This document shows positions 25,638 through 37,793 of a DNA stretch of 64,000 nt, in pieces (the stretch's first letter is position 1; each line of letters opens with the position of its first letter). The stretch comes from Verrucomicrobiota bacterium. GTDB lineage: Bacteria; Verrucomicrobiota; Verrucomicrobiia; Opitutales; UBA953. The stretch lies in contig VHDL01000009.1 in assembly GCA_016871415.1 (NCBI GenBank), positions 1-64,000 of the forward strand, read 5' to 3'. The translations under genes were made by a program, and so were the position numbers. The notes beneath the pieces were generated by a model, which saw only the letters and a list, made by a program, of their open reading frames with translations, made no database searches and was not told the origin of the DNA.

Positions 25638-27044
25638 TCAGGACTTGAAGCCGAAATACTGGCTGGCGTTGCCGTAGCAGACGTCGGCGATCAGGCGTTC
25701 GTTCCAGTCCTTACGGTCCGGGATGCGGCCCGACTCGACGTCCTGGCCGACGAGGTCGCAAAGGATGCGGCGGAAGTATTCGTGGCGCGGATACGACAGG
25801 AATGAGCGCGAGTCGGTGATCATGCCGATGAAACGGCTGAGCAGGCCGAGGTCGGACAGCGCGTTCATCTGGTCGCGCATGCCGCGTTCCTGGTCGAGGA
25901 ACCACCAGCCCGAGCCATACTGGATCTTGCCCGGGACCGTGCCGTCCTGGAAGGAGCCGGGCATGCAGGCGAAGAGGGCGGTGTCGGCCGGGTTCAGGTT
26001 GTAAAGGATCACCTTGCCGAGGGTGTTCTCGCCCGAGAGCGCGCCGAACCAGCGGATGAGGCCAGGGCCCTGACGGAAGTCGCCGATTGTATCGCATCCG
26101 GCGTCGGAGCCGAGGCGCTTGAGCAAGCCTAGGTTCGGGTCGCGGACGGCGCCGAGGTGGAGCTGGGTGGCCCAGCCCTTGGCGTGGTTGAGGCGGCCGA
26201 CGTGCAGCATGATGAAGGCCGTGAACTTCTCGGCCTCCTCGAGCGTGGCGGCCTTGCCGGCCATGGCGTGCTCCCAGATGGCCTTGGCTTCGGCTTCGGT
26301 GCAGGCGGCGTCCGGAAGGTGGTCAAGGCCGTGGTCGGTGGCGCGGCAGCCGGCCGCGGCGAAATCGTCGTGCCGGCGATTGAGTCCGTCGATGAGTCCG
26401 GCGAAGGTGTCGGCTCCCTTGCCCGTGGCCTCGGCGAGGCGCTTGGCCCAAGCCTGCACGCGCTCGGGCTGACGCACCTTCAGGCAGGCGTCAGGGCGAT
26501 AGGTCGGGACGACCTTGGTGGCGAAGCCCGACTTCGCGATCTTGTGGTGCAGGTCGAGGGAGTCGGCGGGGTCGTCGGTGGTGCCGACGACGCGGACCTT
26601 CATCAGCTTCAGGATGCCGCGGACGGTGAGGTCGCCGTGCTTGAGCTGCCGGTTGGCCTCGTCCCAGACCTTCTGGGCCGTGGCTCCCTCGAGCAAGTCC
26701 TGGATGCCGAAGTGCCTGCGCAGTTCGAGATGCGTCCAGTGGAAGAGGGGGTTGCGCAGGGTGTTGGGTACCGTCTCGGCCCACGCCTGGAACTTCTCGC
26801 GGGACGTCGACTTGTCGCCCGTGATCATGTCCTCCGGCACGCCGTTGGCCCGCATCGCGCGCCACTTGTAGTGGTCGCCCGCCAGCCAGATCGCGGTCAG
26901 GTCCTCGAAGCGACGGTCCTCGGCGATATCCTTGGGGCTGAGGTGGCAGTGGTAGTCGACGATCGGCTGGTCCTTCGCCACGCCGTGGTACAGCTTCTGG
27001 GCCGTGCCGGTCGAGAGGATGAAGTGGTCGTCCATGAAGGCCAT
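25638..27044 (-). CDS. uxaC: Uronate (glucuronate) isomerase
   Basis: A 468-residue enzyme of the amidohydrolase superfamily that converts D-glucuronate to D-fructuronate (and galacturonate to tagaturonate). Length matches UxaC. The metal-site motif IVDYHCHLSPKDIAEDRRF is at about residues 29-47; WKWRAMR-type motif DHYKWRAMRANGVPE follows; VRGILKLMKVRVVGTTDDP (near 150), ARDPNLG-like VRDPNLGLLKRLGSD and the C-terminal MITDSRSFLSYPRHEYFRRILC are classic. It is preceded by an SDR oxidoreductase at 15 bases and is part of the uronate-type operon. Confidence 0.96.
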   Translation of the reverse strand: MAFMDDHFILSTGTAQKLYHGVAKDQPIVDYHCHLSPKDIAEDRRFEDLTAIWLAGDHYKWRAMRANGVPEDMITGDKSTSREKFQAWAETVPNTLRNPLFHWTHLELRRHFGIQDLLEGATAQKVWDEANRQLKHGDLTVRGILKLMKVRVVGTTDDPADSLDLHHKIAKSGFATKVVPTYRPDACLKVRQPERVQAWAKRLAEATGKGADTFAGLIDGLNRRHDDFAAAGCRATDHGLDHLPDAACTEAEAKAIWEHAMAGKAATLEEAEKFTAFIMLHVGRLNHAKGWATQLHLGAVRDPNLGLLKRLGSDAGCDTIGDFRQGPGLIRWFGALSGENTLGKVILYNLNPADTALFACMPGSFQDGTVPGKIQYGSGWWFLDQERGMRDQMNALSDLGLLSRFIGMITDSRSFLSYPRHEYFRRILCDLVGQDVESGRIPDRKDWNERLIADVCYGNASQYFGFKS

Positions 27045-27059
27045 CGTCGTCGGTCTCGC

Positions 27060-27830
27060 TCAGATGGACATCGCGGCGAAGCCGCCGTCGACAACGAGCT
27101 CCGCGCCGGTGATGAAACTGCCAGCATCGGAGGCCAGCAGCAGCGAGGCGCCGATGAGCTCCTTGGCCTCGCCGAAGCGGTTCATCGGGGTCTTGCCCAG
27201 GATCGTGGCCACGCGCTCGGGCGTGAGCACCTTGCGGTTCTGCTCGGCCGGGAAGAAGCCTGGGACGAGCGTGTTGACGCGCACGCCCTTGGCGGCCCAT
27301 TCGCGGGCGAGGTTCTTGGAAAGGTTATGCACCGCGGCCTTGGAGGCCGAGTAGGTGAAGACGCGGGAGAGCGGCAGGATGCCGGACTCCGACCCGAGGT
27401 TGATGATCGAGCCCTTGCCGGCCTTGACCATCGCCTCGCCGAACACCTGGCAGCCGAAGACTACGCCCTTGACGTTCACCGTGAGGATCTTGTCCAGCTG
27501 GGCTTCGTCGATCTCCAGGAACGGGGTGGGGGAGTTGACGCCCGCGCCGTTGACGAGGACGTCGACCTTGCCGTGCTTGGCGAGGATGCCGTCGCGGAGC
27601 TTGATCAGGTCGGCCTTGTTCGTCGCTTCGCAGGACAGGAACTCGCCGGAGCCGCCCGCGGCCTTGATCTTGGCCAGACGCGCCTCGGCCTTGGCCGGGT
27701 CGCGCCCGACGAGGATGACGTGCGCGCCCGCGGAGGCAAAGCCTTCGGCCATGGCGCCGCAGAGCTCGCCCGTGCCGCCGATGACGACGGCCGTGCGGCC
27801 CTTGAGTGAGAAGAGGTCGAGGGTGGACAT
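27060..27830 (-). CDS. SDR-family oxidoreductase, probable D-mannonate (fructuronate) oxidoreductase
   Basis: A 256-residue short-chain dehydrogenase. The NAD(P)-binding [11 protein letters not shown] is at about residues 18-28, NGAGVNSP (NNAG-type) near 91, catalytic Ser in [11 protein letters not shown] (about 147), and Y-x-x-x-K as YSASKAAVH (about 160). Its close relatives next to UxaC reduce fructuronate to mannonate, replacing the classic UxuB family. The genome context (uxaC downstream, kdgK-like upstream) supports that role; sequence alone shows only SDR. Confidence 0.88.
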   Translation of the reverse strand: MSTLDLFSLKGRTAVVIGGTGELCGAMAEGFASAGAHVILVGRDPAKAEARLAKIKAAGGSGEFLSCEATNKADLIKLRDGILAKHGKVDVLVNGAGVNSPTPFLEIDEAQLDKILTVNVKGVVFGCQVFGEAMVKAGKGSIINLGSESGILPLSRVFTYSASKAAVHNLSKNLAREWAAKGVRVNTLVPGFFPAEQNRKVLTPERVATILGKTPMNRFGEAKELIGASLLLASDAGSFITGAELVVDGGFAAMSI

Positions 27831-27874
27831 GTGAGTTATAGGGGCAGGGACAGGGACAGGGGCGGACGGGGCGT

Positions 27875-28972
27875 TCAGCGGACGACGCGGGCACCGCCGC
27901 CGGCGAGCTGCTTCTCGACCTCCTTGCGGGTCACCATGGAGGTGTCACCGGGGGTCGTGGACGCGAGGGCGCCGTGGGCGGCGCCGTAGTTGACCGCCTT
28001 CTGGGCGTCGTTGTGCTCGAGGAAGCCGAAGATCAGGCCCGAGGCGAAGCTGTCGCCGCCGCCGACGCGGTCGAGGATCTCCAGCTCGGGGAACTTGATG
28101 CTGTCGTGGAACTTGCCGTCATGCCAGCAGATCGCGCTCCAGTCGTTCTTCGTGGCGGTGATCACGCGGCGCAGGGTGGTCGCGGCCACCTTGAAGTTCG
28201 GGAACTGCTTCACCGCCTCGGCGATCATGTCCTTGAAGGCCTGCGTCTCGATGTTGGAGATGTTGTGGTCCACGCCCTTGACCTCGAAGCCGAGCGAGGC
28301 CGTGAAGTCCTCCTCGTTCCCAATCATAACGTCGACGTACTTGGCGATCTCGCGGTTGACCTCCTGCGCCTTCTTCAGACCGCCGATGGTCTTCCAGAGC
28401 GAGGGCCGGTAGTTGAGGTCGTAAGAGACGACCGTGCCGTGCTTCTTGGCGGCCTTGACGGCCTCGATGGTCGCCTGGGCGGTGGTCTCGGAGAGGGCGG
28501 CGAAGATACCGCCAGTGTGCAGCCAGCGCACGCCGAGCTTACCGAAGAGGTGCTCCCAGTCGAAGTCGCCGGGCTTGATCTGCGAGGCGGCGGTGTTGCC
28601 GCGGTCAGGCACGCCGACGGCGCCGCGGATGCCGAAGCCGCGCTCGGTGAAGTTGAGGCCGTTGCGGACCGTGCGGCCGATGCCGTCATCCTCGCGCCAC
28701 TTGATGAAGTCGGTGTTCACGCCGCCCTGCATCACGAAATCCTCGAGCAGACGTCCGACCTCGTTGTCGACGAAGGCGGTGCAGACGGCGGTGCGCAGGC
28801 CGAAGCACTTGCGCAGGCCGCGGGCGACGTTGTATTCGCCGCCGCCCTCCCAGGCCGTGAAGTGGCGGGCGGTGCGGACGCGGCCCTCGCCGGGGTCGAG
28901 GCGAAGCATGATCTCGCCCAGCGACAGCTGGTCGAAGGCGCATTCCTTGGCGGACTTGATTTGGAGGGACAT
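27875..28972 (-). CDS. PfkB-family sugar kinase, probable 2-keto-3-deoxygluconate kinase
   Basis: A 365-residue ribokinase-fold kinase. N-terminal [19 protein letters not shown] and [16 protein letters not shown] (about residues 43-58) are typical of KDG kinase; the C-terminal anion-hole/catalytic motif is [14 protein letters not shown] (about 305-318) with the base Asp. The usual GAGD reads GGGD. The role would be KDG to KDPG in the uronate pathway. No KDPG aldolase is in the window. Confidence 0.87.
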   Translation of the reverse strand: MSLQIKSAKECAFDQLSLGEIMLRLDPGEGRVRTARHFTAWEGGGEYNVARGLRKCFGLRTAVCTAFVDNEVGRLLEDFVMQGGVNTDFIKWREDDGIGRTVRNGLNFTERGFGIRGAVGVPDRGNTAASQIKPGDFDWEHLFGKLGVRWLHTGGIFAALSETTAQATIEAVKAAKKHGTVVSYDLNYRPSLWKTIGGLKKAQEVNREIAKYVDVMIGNEEDFTASLGFEVKGVDHNISNIETQAFKDMIAEAVKQFPNFKVAATTLRRVITATKNDWSAICWHDGKFHDSIKFPELEILDRVGGGDSFASGLIFGFLEHNDAQKAVNYGAAHGALASTTPGDTSMVTRKEVEKQLAGGGARVVR

Positions 28973-28990
28973 GGCGGGGATGGGAAGGGG

Positions 28991-30085
28991 TCAGGCAACG
29001 GGCAGGGACGCGAGGTCGAAGGGCCTGTGACCGCTGTGCGCGGCGATGCGGTTGAACTCCTCGATTTCGGCCTTGGAGAAGAGGAGCCCGCCGGCCTTGC
29101 GGCTGCGCTCGGCGGCCGCGGCCTCGAGCTGGCCGGGCAGCATGCACTTCTCGTTGCCGTGCCCGAGGATGTCCGTGACGACGGCCTTCACGTTCTGCGC
29201 CTGGCTGCGCCCCTGGGCAAAGACGCCGGAGCTCAGGGCCTCGGGATGGATGACCTGGAAGAAGAAGGCGCAGGCCTGTTTCTCCCCGGGCACGTGCGTG
29301 CGGCTGCGGATGGTTGGAAGGGAGCCGCCGATAAACGCGGCGACAATCTCATTGATGAGCGAGAGTCCGTAGCCCTTGTGGGCGCCGAAGGGGATGAGGG
29401 ACACGGCCTCGTTGGGGTCGAGGGTCGCCTTGCCGTCCTTGTCGACCGCGGCGTCGGGCGGCAGGGGCTTGCCCTCGCGCTTGAGGACCTGCACGCGTCC
29501 CATGGCGATGACGGAGGTGGCCCAGTCAATCACGATGGGGAAGCCGAGGGACTCGGTCGTCGGGAAGCCCCACGAGTGGGGATTGGTGCCGAGGGTCGGG
29601 AACTTGCCCTGGAAGGGTACGACCTCGGCCAGGGTGGCGGTGCAGTTGGTGTAGGCGATGTAACCGCGCTTGGCCGCTTCCATGACGTAGCCGCCGCCCC
29701 AGAGGTAGTGGAAGGCGTTGTCGACGGAGACCGTGCCCACGCCGTACTTGTCGGCGAGCTGGATGCAGCGCTCGATGGCGTCGACGGCCACGGCCTGGCC
29801 GAGCTTCTGGTGCGCGTCCCACACTTCGGCCGCCTCAAAGCGGGAGGGCTTGCGGGTGACGATAGCGTTCGGCGTGCAGCCGGGTACCTTGGCGCCGGAA
29901 CCGAAGAGCTCGTCCAGGTGCAGGGCCTTGAGGGCGTTGTGGGTGCGGATGCCGTGATGGGTGGCCATGCTCGCCATCTGGGCGGCCTGGGCCGATTCCC
30001 TGGCCCCGAAGCCGCGCCTCACGTAGGCGGCGGTGACGAGGGCCTCGTGGGTCTCGCGTGAGATGACGTGGAAGGTCTCGCTCAT
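28991..30085 (-). CDS. Ldh2-family (malate/L-lactate/ureidoglycolate type) dehydrogenase
   Basis: A 364-residue NAD(P)-dependent oxidoreductase of the Ldh2 family, which is unrelated to classical LDH. Signatures: MATHHGIRTHNALKALHL (about residues 42-59, with the catalytic His region), VSVDNAFHYLWGGGYV (about 119), GTNPHSWGFP (about 171) and SLIPFGAHKGYGLSLINE (about 233). Members reduce 2-oxo acids including 2,3-diketogulonate. In this operon it may handle a sugar-derived 2-oxo acid; substrate not determinable. Confidence 0.9.
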   Translation of the reverse strand: MSETFHVISRETHEALVTAAYVRRGFGARESAQAAQMASMATHHGIRTHNALKALHLDELFGSGAKVPGCTPNAIVTRKPSRFEAAEVWDAHQKLGQAVAVDAIERCIQLADKYGVGTVSVDNAFHYLWGGGYVMEAAKRGYIAYTNCTATLAEVVPFQGKFPTLGTNPHSWGFPTTESLGFPIVIDWATSVIAMGRVQVLKREGKPLPPDAAVDKDGKATLDPNEAVSLIPFGAHKGYGLSLINEIVAAFIGGSLPTIRSRTHVPGEKQACAFFFQVIHPEALSSGVFAQGRSQAQNVKAVVTDILGHGNEKCMLPGQLEAAAAERSRKAGGLLFSKAEIEEFNRIAAHSGHRPFDLASLPVA

Positions 30086-30103
30086 GGGATGGGAAGGCGC
30101 GGA

Positions 30104-31090
30104 TCAGACGACTTTCTTCACGGGCACCTCGGGGTTAATCTGCGCGAGGGGCTTCTCGCCGTGCATGGCGCGGATGAGGTTGGTCACGGCGGCGACGGCC
30201 TGGCGCTGCACGCTCTCCGCGGTGCGCGAGCCGATGTGCGGGGTGACGACGCAGTTGGGCAGCTTGGTCAGGGGATGGTCGGCCCGCGGGGGCTCCTCGT
30301 CGAGCACGTCGGTGCCGTAGCCGCCCACGCGGCCCGACTTCAGGGCCTCGGCGATGTCGGCCGTGTGCACGATCTCGCCGCGCGCGCAGTTGAGGATGAG
30401 CACGCCGGGCTTCATTCTGGCGATGGTCTCGGCGCGCACCAGGTCGCGGGTCTCGGGGGTGAGGTTGGTGTGCAGGGAGAGGTAGTCGGCGGCCGCGAAG
30501 GCCTCGTCCATCGTGGCGGCGCGCTTCACTTCGTGCTGGGCGGCGAACTTGTCGTCCCAGTAGAGGTCGTAGCCCACGACCTTCATGCCGAAGGCGCGCG
30601 CCCGGACGGCGACCTCCTTGCCGATGCGACCCATGCCGATGATGCCGATGGTCTTTTCCAGCAGCTCATGGCCGGTCTTGCGCTTCCAGCCGCCGGAGCG
30701 CGTGGAGTCCGTGTGGAAGTGAAAATTCTTCTCCAGGGCGAGCAGGAGCAGGAAGGTGTGCTCGGCGACGGTCGTGTGATTGACGCCGGGGGTGAAGAGG
30801 AGAGGGATGCCCTTGGCGGTGAGGGTCTTGACGTCGATCTTGTCGACACCGATGCCATATTTAGACACGACCTTGAGGCGGGGCAGGGCCTTCTCGATGA
30901 CGGCCGCGGTGATCATGTCGTCGCCGCAGATGTAGCCGTCGAAGCCGCCCATCAGGGCGAGGGTGTCCGCCTCGCTCAGCGGCCCGCGCGCGGTGACCAC
31001 TTCCCATCCGGTCTCCTTCAGCATCCGATGGTGTTCGCCGGGAGTGTCCTGGAATGAGGTGGTGGTGAGCAGGATGCGCGTCTTGGCCAT
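30104..31090 (-). CDS. D-2-hydroxyacid dehydrogenase (phosphoglycerate dehydrogenase-like)
   Basis: A 328-residue NAD-dependent dehydrogenase. The Rossmann motif GIIGMGRIGKEVA is at about residues 146-158; catalytic Arg in ILNCARGEIVHTADI (about 235), Glu in VLDEEPPR (about 265) and His in VVTPHIGSRTAES (about 285) are all present. There is no ACT or ASB domain, so this is not a full SerA. The start at 31090 (MAKTRILL) is chosen over an in-frame ATG seven codons upstream. It is the first gene of the minus-strand catabolic operon, divergent from the ExuT-like transporter. Confidence 0.9.
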   Translation of the reverse strand: MAKTRILLTTTSFQDTPGEHHRMLKETGWEVVTARGPLSEADTLALMGGFDGYICGDDMITAAVIEKALPRLKVVSKYGIGVDKIDVKTLTAKGIPLLFTPGVNHTTVAEHTFLLLLALEKNFHFHTDSTRSGGWKRKTGHELLEKTIGIIGMGRIGKEVAVRARAFGMKVVGYDLYWDDKFAAQHEVKRAATMDEAFAAADYLSLHTNLTPETRDLVRAETIARMKPGVLILNCARGEIVHTADIAEALKSGRVGGYGTDVLDEEPPRADHPLTKLPNCVVTPHIGSRTAESVQRQAVAAVTNLIRAMHGEKPLAQINPEVPVKKVV

Positions 31091-31196
31091 GGGCGTATGC
31101 GTCCGAATCAAATGCTTTCCCCGTCCGCCGCGTCAACAGGACAACGGGGTTGGACTTGTGTTCGGGAGGGTTTTGGCTGGAAATACATTCACCCCC

Positions 31197-32555
31197 ATGA
31201 GCGATTCACCTACGAAAATCGGCTATCAGCGTTGGATCGTGTGCGCGTTGCTGTTCTTTGCCGCAACCATCAATTACATCGACCGTCAGGTCATTGGTCT
31301 ACTCAAGCCGGAGCTGGAGAAGGCTTTCCAGTGGGATGAACGCACCTACGCGGGCATCGTGTTCAGCTTCCAGTTCGCCTACGCCATCGGCATGCTGCTC
31401 TCGGGCCGCATCATCGACCGGATCGGCATCAAGAAGGGCTTCATCATCTTCGTCGGGCTCTGGAGCCTGGCCGCCATCGGTCATGGTTTCGCCCACAGGC
31501 TCCCCGACTTCAGCCTGCCCTGGATGCAGATCGACGCCAAGACGGGCTTCGCCTTCGTCACCCTGACCGGAACCGCAGCCGGCTTCGCGCTCATGCGCTT
31601 CCTGCTCGGCCTCGGCGAGGCGGGTAACTTCCCCGCCTCCATCAAGGCCACCGCTGAATGGTTCCCCAAGAAGGAGCGTGCGTTGGCCACGGGCATCTTC
31701 AATTCGGGCACCAACGTCGGCGCCCTCGGCGCGCCGCTCCTCGTGCCCTGGATTGCCGTCACCTTGGGCTGGGAGTGGGCCTTCATCATCACCGGCGCGG
31801 TCGGCTTCCTCTGGATGGCTTGGTGGGCGGTCGCCTACTATGCCCCGCGTCAGCATCCGCGCATCACGCCCGCCGAAGTGGCCCACATCGAGTCCGACCC
31901 GCCGGACGAGCAGGGCTCGGTCTCCTGGCTCAGTCTGCTGCGCTTCCGCCAGACCTGGGCGGTCGCGGTCGGCAAGTTCCTCACCGACCCGGTCTGGTGG
32001 CTCTACCTCTTCTGGATTCCCGGCTTCCTGAACAAGCAGCACGGCGTCGACCTCAAAAACATCGGCCTCCCGCTGGTCACCATCTACCTCATCGCCGACG
32101 TGGGCAGCATCGGCGGCGGCTGGATCTCCTCGCGTCTGATCAAGGCGGGATGGACGGTGAACGCCGCCCGTAAGACGGCGATGGGCGTCTGCGCGGTCTC
32201 AGTCATCCCAATCGTCTTCGTCAACGACGTGGGCATGTGGCCCTCGGTCTTGCTGGTCTCGCTGGCCGCCGCCGCCCACCAGGGCTGGTCCTGCAACATG
32301 TTCACGCTGGCCTCCGACATGTTCCCCCGCAAGGCGGTCGGCTCGGTGGTCGGCATCGGCGGCATGTCCGGAGCGGTCGGCGGCATGGTGCTCGCCTTCG
32401 TGGTCGGCGAGGTGCTGCAGCGCACGGGCTCCTACGCAATCCTCTGGTTCATCGCGGGTTCGGCCTACCTCATCGGGCTCGCCATCATCCACCTGCTCGT
32501 GCCTCGGATGGAGCCGGTGAGGATGGACGAGATCGCGGCCGCCGAGGCCCGCTAA
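31197..32555 (+). CDS. MFS transporter, ExuT/hexuronate-type
   Basis: A 452-residue major facilitator with 12 predicted membrane segments. The N-terminus RWIVCALLFFAATINYIDRQVIGLL (TM1, about 10-34) with N-Y-x-D-R is typical of the anion:cation symporter group (ExuT, hexuronates). Further marks: GRIIDRIGIKKGF loop 2-3, RFLLGLGEAGNFPASIKATAEWFPKKERALATGIFNSG (TM4-5). It is divergent from the uronate-type operon with a 106-base gap, so import and breakdown are probably controlled together. The ATG is immediately downstream of TACATT (31184-31189), hinting at a leaderless start. Confidence 0.9.
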   Translation: MSDSPTKIGYQRWIVCALLFFAATINYIDRQVIGLLKPELEKAFQWDERTYAGIVFSFQFAYAIGMLLSGRIIDRIGIKKGFIIFVGLWSLAAIGHGFAHRLPDFSLPWMQIDAKTGFAFVTLTGTAAGFALMRFLLGLGEAGNFPASIKATAEWFPKKERALATGIFNSGTNVGALGAPLLVPWIAVTLGWEWAFIITGAVGFLWMAWWAVAYYAPRQHPRITPAEVAHIESDPPDEQGSVSWLSLLRFRQTWAVAVGKFLTDPVWWLYLFWIPGFLNKQHGVDLKNIGLPLVTIYLIADVGSIGGGWISSRLIKAGWTVNAARKTAMGVCAVSVIPIVFVNDVGMWPSVLLVSLAAAAHQGWSCNMFTLASDMFPRKAVGSVVGIGGMSGAVGGMVLAFVVGEVLQRTGSYAILWFIAGSAYLIGLAIIHLLVPRMEPVRMDEIAAAEAR

Positions 32556-32577
32556 AGTTCTCCCTGAGGACGTGAAA

Positions 32578-32597
32578 AGGGCCCCGTGCGGGGCCCT
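32578..32597. terminator. Terminator between ExuT-like gene and leuS
   Basis: AGGGCCCC (32578-32585), loop GTGC, GGGGCCCT (32590-32597). On the minus strand it is followed by TTTT, fitting the end of leuS; on the plus strand a CTCTCT follows. Probably used from both sides. Confidence 0.75.
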
Positions 32598-32621
32598 CTC
32601 TGTTGGCGCGTGTCCGGTCGC

Positions 32622-35222
<2,601 letters not shown>

Positions 35223-35231
35223 GGGCGTCTG

Positions 35232-35261
35232 GAGATAGGCGGCTGCGGCCCGCGCTGGCAA
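35232..35261 (-). promoter_or_regulatory. Probable leuS promoter with near-leaderless start
   Basis: On the minus strand TTGCCA (35261-35256) and TATCTC (35237-35232) are 18 bases apart. The expected start is 2-3 bases before the leuS ATG at 35222. Confidence 0.4.
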
Positions 35262-35322
35262 GGTTTGGATGGCCGCCTGTCCCCGCTTGCCCCCATCGGG
35301 GGGCGGGCCCATCCTCGGCCCG

Positions 35323-36300
35323 ATGAACGTGCTCGTGGTGGGCGGCGCCGGCTACATTGGCTCCCATTGCGTCCGCCGCCTGCTGGCCGCGGGGCACCGA
35401 CCGGTCGTGCTCGACGACCTGTCGCTGGGGCATGCGGAATCGGTGCCCGCCGGTACGCCGCTCATCCGCGCCGACATGGCCGATGCGGAGGCGCTCCGCT
35501 CCGCGGTCCGCGAGCATCGGATCGACGCGGCCTTCCACCTGGCCGCGCTGGCTGACGTCGGTGAGTCGGTCCGCGAGCCGGAGCGCTATCGGCTGCACAA
35601 CGTGGTCAAGGCCGCGGCAATGCTCGACGTGCTCGAGGCGGCCGGGGTGCGACGATTCGTCTTTTCCAGCAGCTGTGCGGTGTACGGCGTCCCGCCCAGG
35701 GTTCCGATCACGGAGGACATGCCGCTCATGCCGGTCAATCCCTATGGCCGCACGAAGCTCGAGGCCGAACGCAGGCTGGAGATCGCCGCCGGGGCGGGAA
35801 GGGCTTCCTACGTTGCCCTCCGCTATTTCAACGCGGCCGGGGCCGCCAGCGACGGCTCGACGGGTGAGGACCATGAGCCGGAGACGCACCTGATCCCGCT
35901 CGCCATCGGCGCCGCGCTCGGCCGTCGGCCTCCGCTCACGGTGTTCGGCACGGATTACCCGACGCCCGACGGCACCTGCCAGCGCGACTACGTGCATGTC
36001 GAGGACCTGGCCGACGCGCATGTGGCCGCGCTGACGCGGCTCGACCGGCCGGGGACCGCCCTCGCGCTCAACCTCGGCACGGGCCGTCCGCACTCAGTGC
36101 GCGAGGTCATCGCCTCGGTCGAGAGGGCGGGCGGCCGCCCGGTGCCCCATGCGTTCGGGCCGAGACGCGAAGGGGACCCGCCCGCGCTCTACGCCGACGC
36201 CTCGCGCGCCCGCGCCGAGCTGGGCTGGTCGCCCCGGTTCACGGACATCGAAGCGATCGTCGGCTCCGCCTGGCGCTGGCACGTCTCCCGCAGCCGCTGA
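35323..36300 (+). CDS. galE: UDP-glucose 4-epimerase
   Basis: A 325-residue extended SDR epimerase interconverting UDP-glucose and UDP-galactose. NAD-binding GGAGYIGSHCVRRLL is at residues 7-21; VVLDDLSLGHAESVP (family loop) near 32; catalytic SSSCAVYG (about 112) and YGRTK (about 140, Tyr and Lys) are present; YFNAAGAA and QRDYVHVEDLADAHV follow. Start at 35323 is the Rossmann start, divergent from leuS with a 100-base gap. It leads a run with the HIT, phoH, ybeY and queC genes. Confidence 0.95.
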   Translation: MNVLVVGGAGYIGSHCVRRLLAAGHRPVVLDDLSLGHAESVPAGTPLIRADMADAEALRSAVREHRIDAAFHLAALADVGESVREPERYRLHNVVKAAAMLDVLEAAGVRRFVFSSSCAVYGVPPRVPITEDMPLMPVNPYGRTKLEAERRLEIAAGAGRASYVALRYFNAAGAASDGSTGEDHEPETHLIPLAIGAALGRRPPLTVFGTDYPTPDGTCQRDYVHVEDLADAHVAALTRLDRPGTALALNLGTGRPHSVREVIASVERAGGRPVPHAFGPRREGDPPALYADASRARAELGWSPRFTDIEAIVGSAWRWHVSRSR

Positions 36301-36306
36301 TTTCCC

Positions 36307-36795
36307 ATGTCTGAACGCCTCCATCCTCACTGGCGCATGCGCTACGTCACGGCGCCCAAGGCCGCGTCCGAGGGCAGTCCCTTCGCGTCGCTGCTCGCCT
36401 CCGGAGACGACCGCGCCTCGCACATCGTGCATCGCGGTCCCGCCTGCTTCGTCATCATGAACGCCTACCCCTACGCGCCTGGCCACCTCATGGTGCTGCC
36501 CAATCGCGAGGTCGGCGAGCTTTCCGAGCTCACGGCCGCCGAGCGCGCCGAGATCATGGACCTGCTGGTCCGCTGTCAGGCCGTGTTGACCGCCGTCATG
36601 AAGCCGGCTGGCTTCAACGTCGGGCTCAACGTCGGTCGCGTCGCTGGAGCCGGTCTGCCCGGCCACCTGCATTTCCACGTCGTCCCGCGATGGGAGGGCG
36701 ACCATAACTTCATGCCGGTCGTAGCGGACACCCGCCTGCTCCCCCAGAGTCTGTCAGAGCTTTGGGAGACGCTCTCCGCCGCCTTCAAGGCCTAG
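36307..36795 (+). CDS. HIT-domain protein, Ap4A-hydrolase/phosphorylase-like branch
   Basis: A 162-residue histidine-triad protein longer than HinT. The triad HLHFHVVPRWEGDHNFMPV (about residues 118-136) and NAYPYAPGHLMVLPNREV (about 56-73) match the HIT branch often annotated as Ap4A phosphorylase-like. The role would be turnover of dinucleoside polyphosphates. Six bases after galE. It ends with TAG, one of few genes here that do. Confidence 0.9.
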   Translation: MSERLHPHWRMRYVTAPKAASEGSPFASLLASGDDRASHIVHRGPACFVIMNAYPYAPGHLMVLPNREVGELSELTAAERAEIMDLLVRCQAVLTAVMKPAGFNVGLNVGRVAGAGLPGHLHFHVVPRWEGDHNFMPVVADTRLLPQSLSELWETLSAAFKA

Positions 36796-36833
36796 CGCTT
36801 GTCCTCCGCGTCAGCCTCGCCACCCTCCGACCT

Positions 36834-37793
36834 ATGCCCGAGCTCACGCTCACCTTCGCCGAAGGCCGTCACCGGTCCGCGCTCCACTGCGGCTCCGATT
36901 CGCTGCTGGCGGAGGCTGAGGCTGCGCTGGCGGTGAAGATTGTCGCCCGCGACGCCTGGATGGATTGCAAGGGCGCGAAGGCCGCCCTTGCCCGCACCGA
37001 GGCCCTCTTCCAGGTCATGGAGGCCGCCCGTGCGCAGGGCATGCTCATCCGCGCCGATGACTTCCGACGCGCCCTACACGCCGCCGCGGAGGACCGCCTG
37101 GAGCCCTGGCGCGACCTAGTGACGCAGCCGGTGGTGCTCGCGCTCCGCCGCATGAGCGTGGTACCACGGACGTTCTCGCAGAAGCGCTACCTGCAGTCGG
37201 TGCTGCGCTCCGACATCACGTTCGGGGTTGGTCCGGCCGGCACGGGCAAGACCTACCTGGCCATGGCCGCCGCGGTCAACGCGCTCACGCAGGGGCACGT
37301 CCGCCGGATTATCCTGACCCGCCCCGCGGTCGAGGCGGGCGAGGCGCTGGGGTTCCTCCCCGGCGACCTGCGCGAAAAGATCCTGCCCTACCTAGTACCG
37401 CTCTACGACGCCCTCCATGACATGCTCGGCAAGGACGAGACGGCCCGCTTGATTGAGCGCAACGTGATCGAAGTGGCCCCGCTCGCCTACATGCGCGGCC
37501 GCACGCTCTCTGAGGCCTTTGTGGTCCTCGATGAGGCCCAGAACGCCACGACCGAGCAGATGATGATGTTCCTGACGCGCCTGGGCGAAAAGAGCCGCAT
37601 GGTCGTCACGGGTGATCCGACGCAGGTTGACCTACCGCGCTCATGTCTTTCGGGCTTGCACGAGGCGCTCGCCGCACTCGAACGGGTCCAAGGGGTGGAG
37701 ATCTGCCGCTTCGACGAATCCGACGTGGTCCGTCACTCGCTGGTGGAGCGCATCGTCCGCGCCTACGCGCGCCACCGGAGGTCGCAGGGCTGA
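36834..37793 (+). CDS. PhoH-like ATPase
   Basis: A 319-residue P-loop ATPase of the PhoH/YbeZ type, found with YbeY in RNA metabolism. Walker A GPAGTGKTYLAMA (about residues 130-142), TRPAVEAGEALGFLPGDL (about 162), Walker B FVVLDEAQNAT (about 225) and the sensor VVTGDPTQVDLP (about 254) are complete. An N-terminal KH-like/loop region (1-110) precedes the ATPase core. Its stop overlaps the ybeY ATG by one base (TGATG), the standard phoH-ybeY arrangement. Confidence 0.94.
   Translation: MPELTLTFAEGRHRSALHCGSDSLLAEAEAALAVKIVARDAWMDCKGAKAALARTEALFQVMEAARAQGMLIRADDFRRALHAAAEDRLEPWRDLVTQPVVLALRRMSVVPRTFSQKRYLQSVLRSDITFGVGPAGTGKTYLAMAAAVNALTQGHVRRIILTRPAVEAGEALGFLPGDLREKILPYLVPLYDALHDMLGKDETARLIERNVIEVAPLAYMRGRTLSEAFVVLDEAQNATTEQMMMFLTRLGEKSRMVVTGDPTQVDLPRSCLSGLHEALAALERVQGVEICRFDESDVVRHSLVERIVRAYARHRRSQG

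Noticed and set aside
27974-30061. A 695-codon plus-strand frame opposite the kinase and Ldh2 genes
   Set aside because: Crosses two well-defined genes and the gap between them; composition typical of antisense GC-rich frames.
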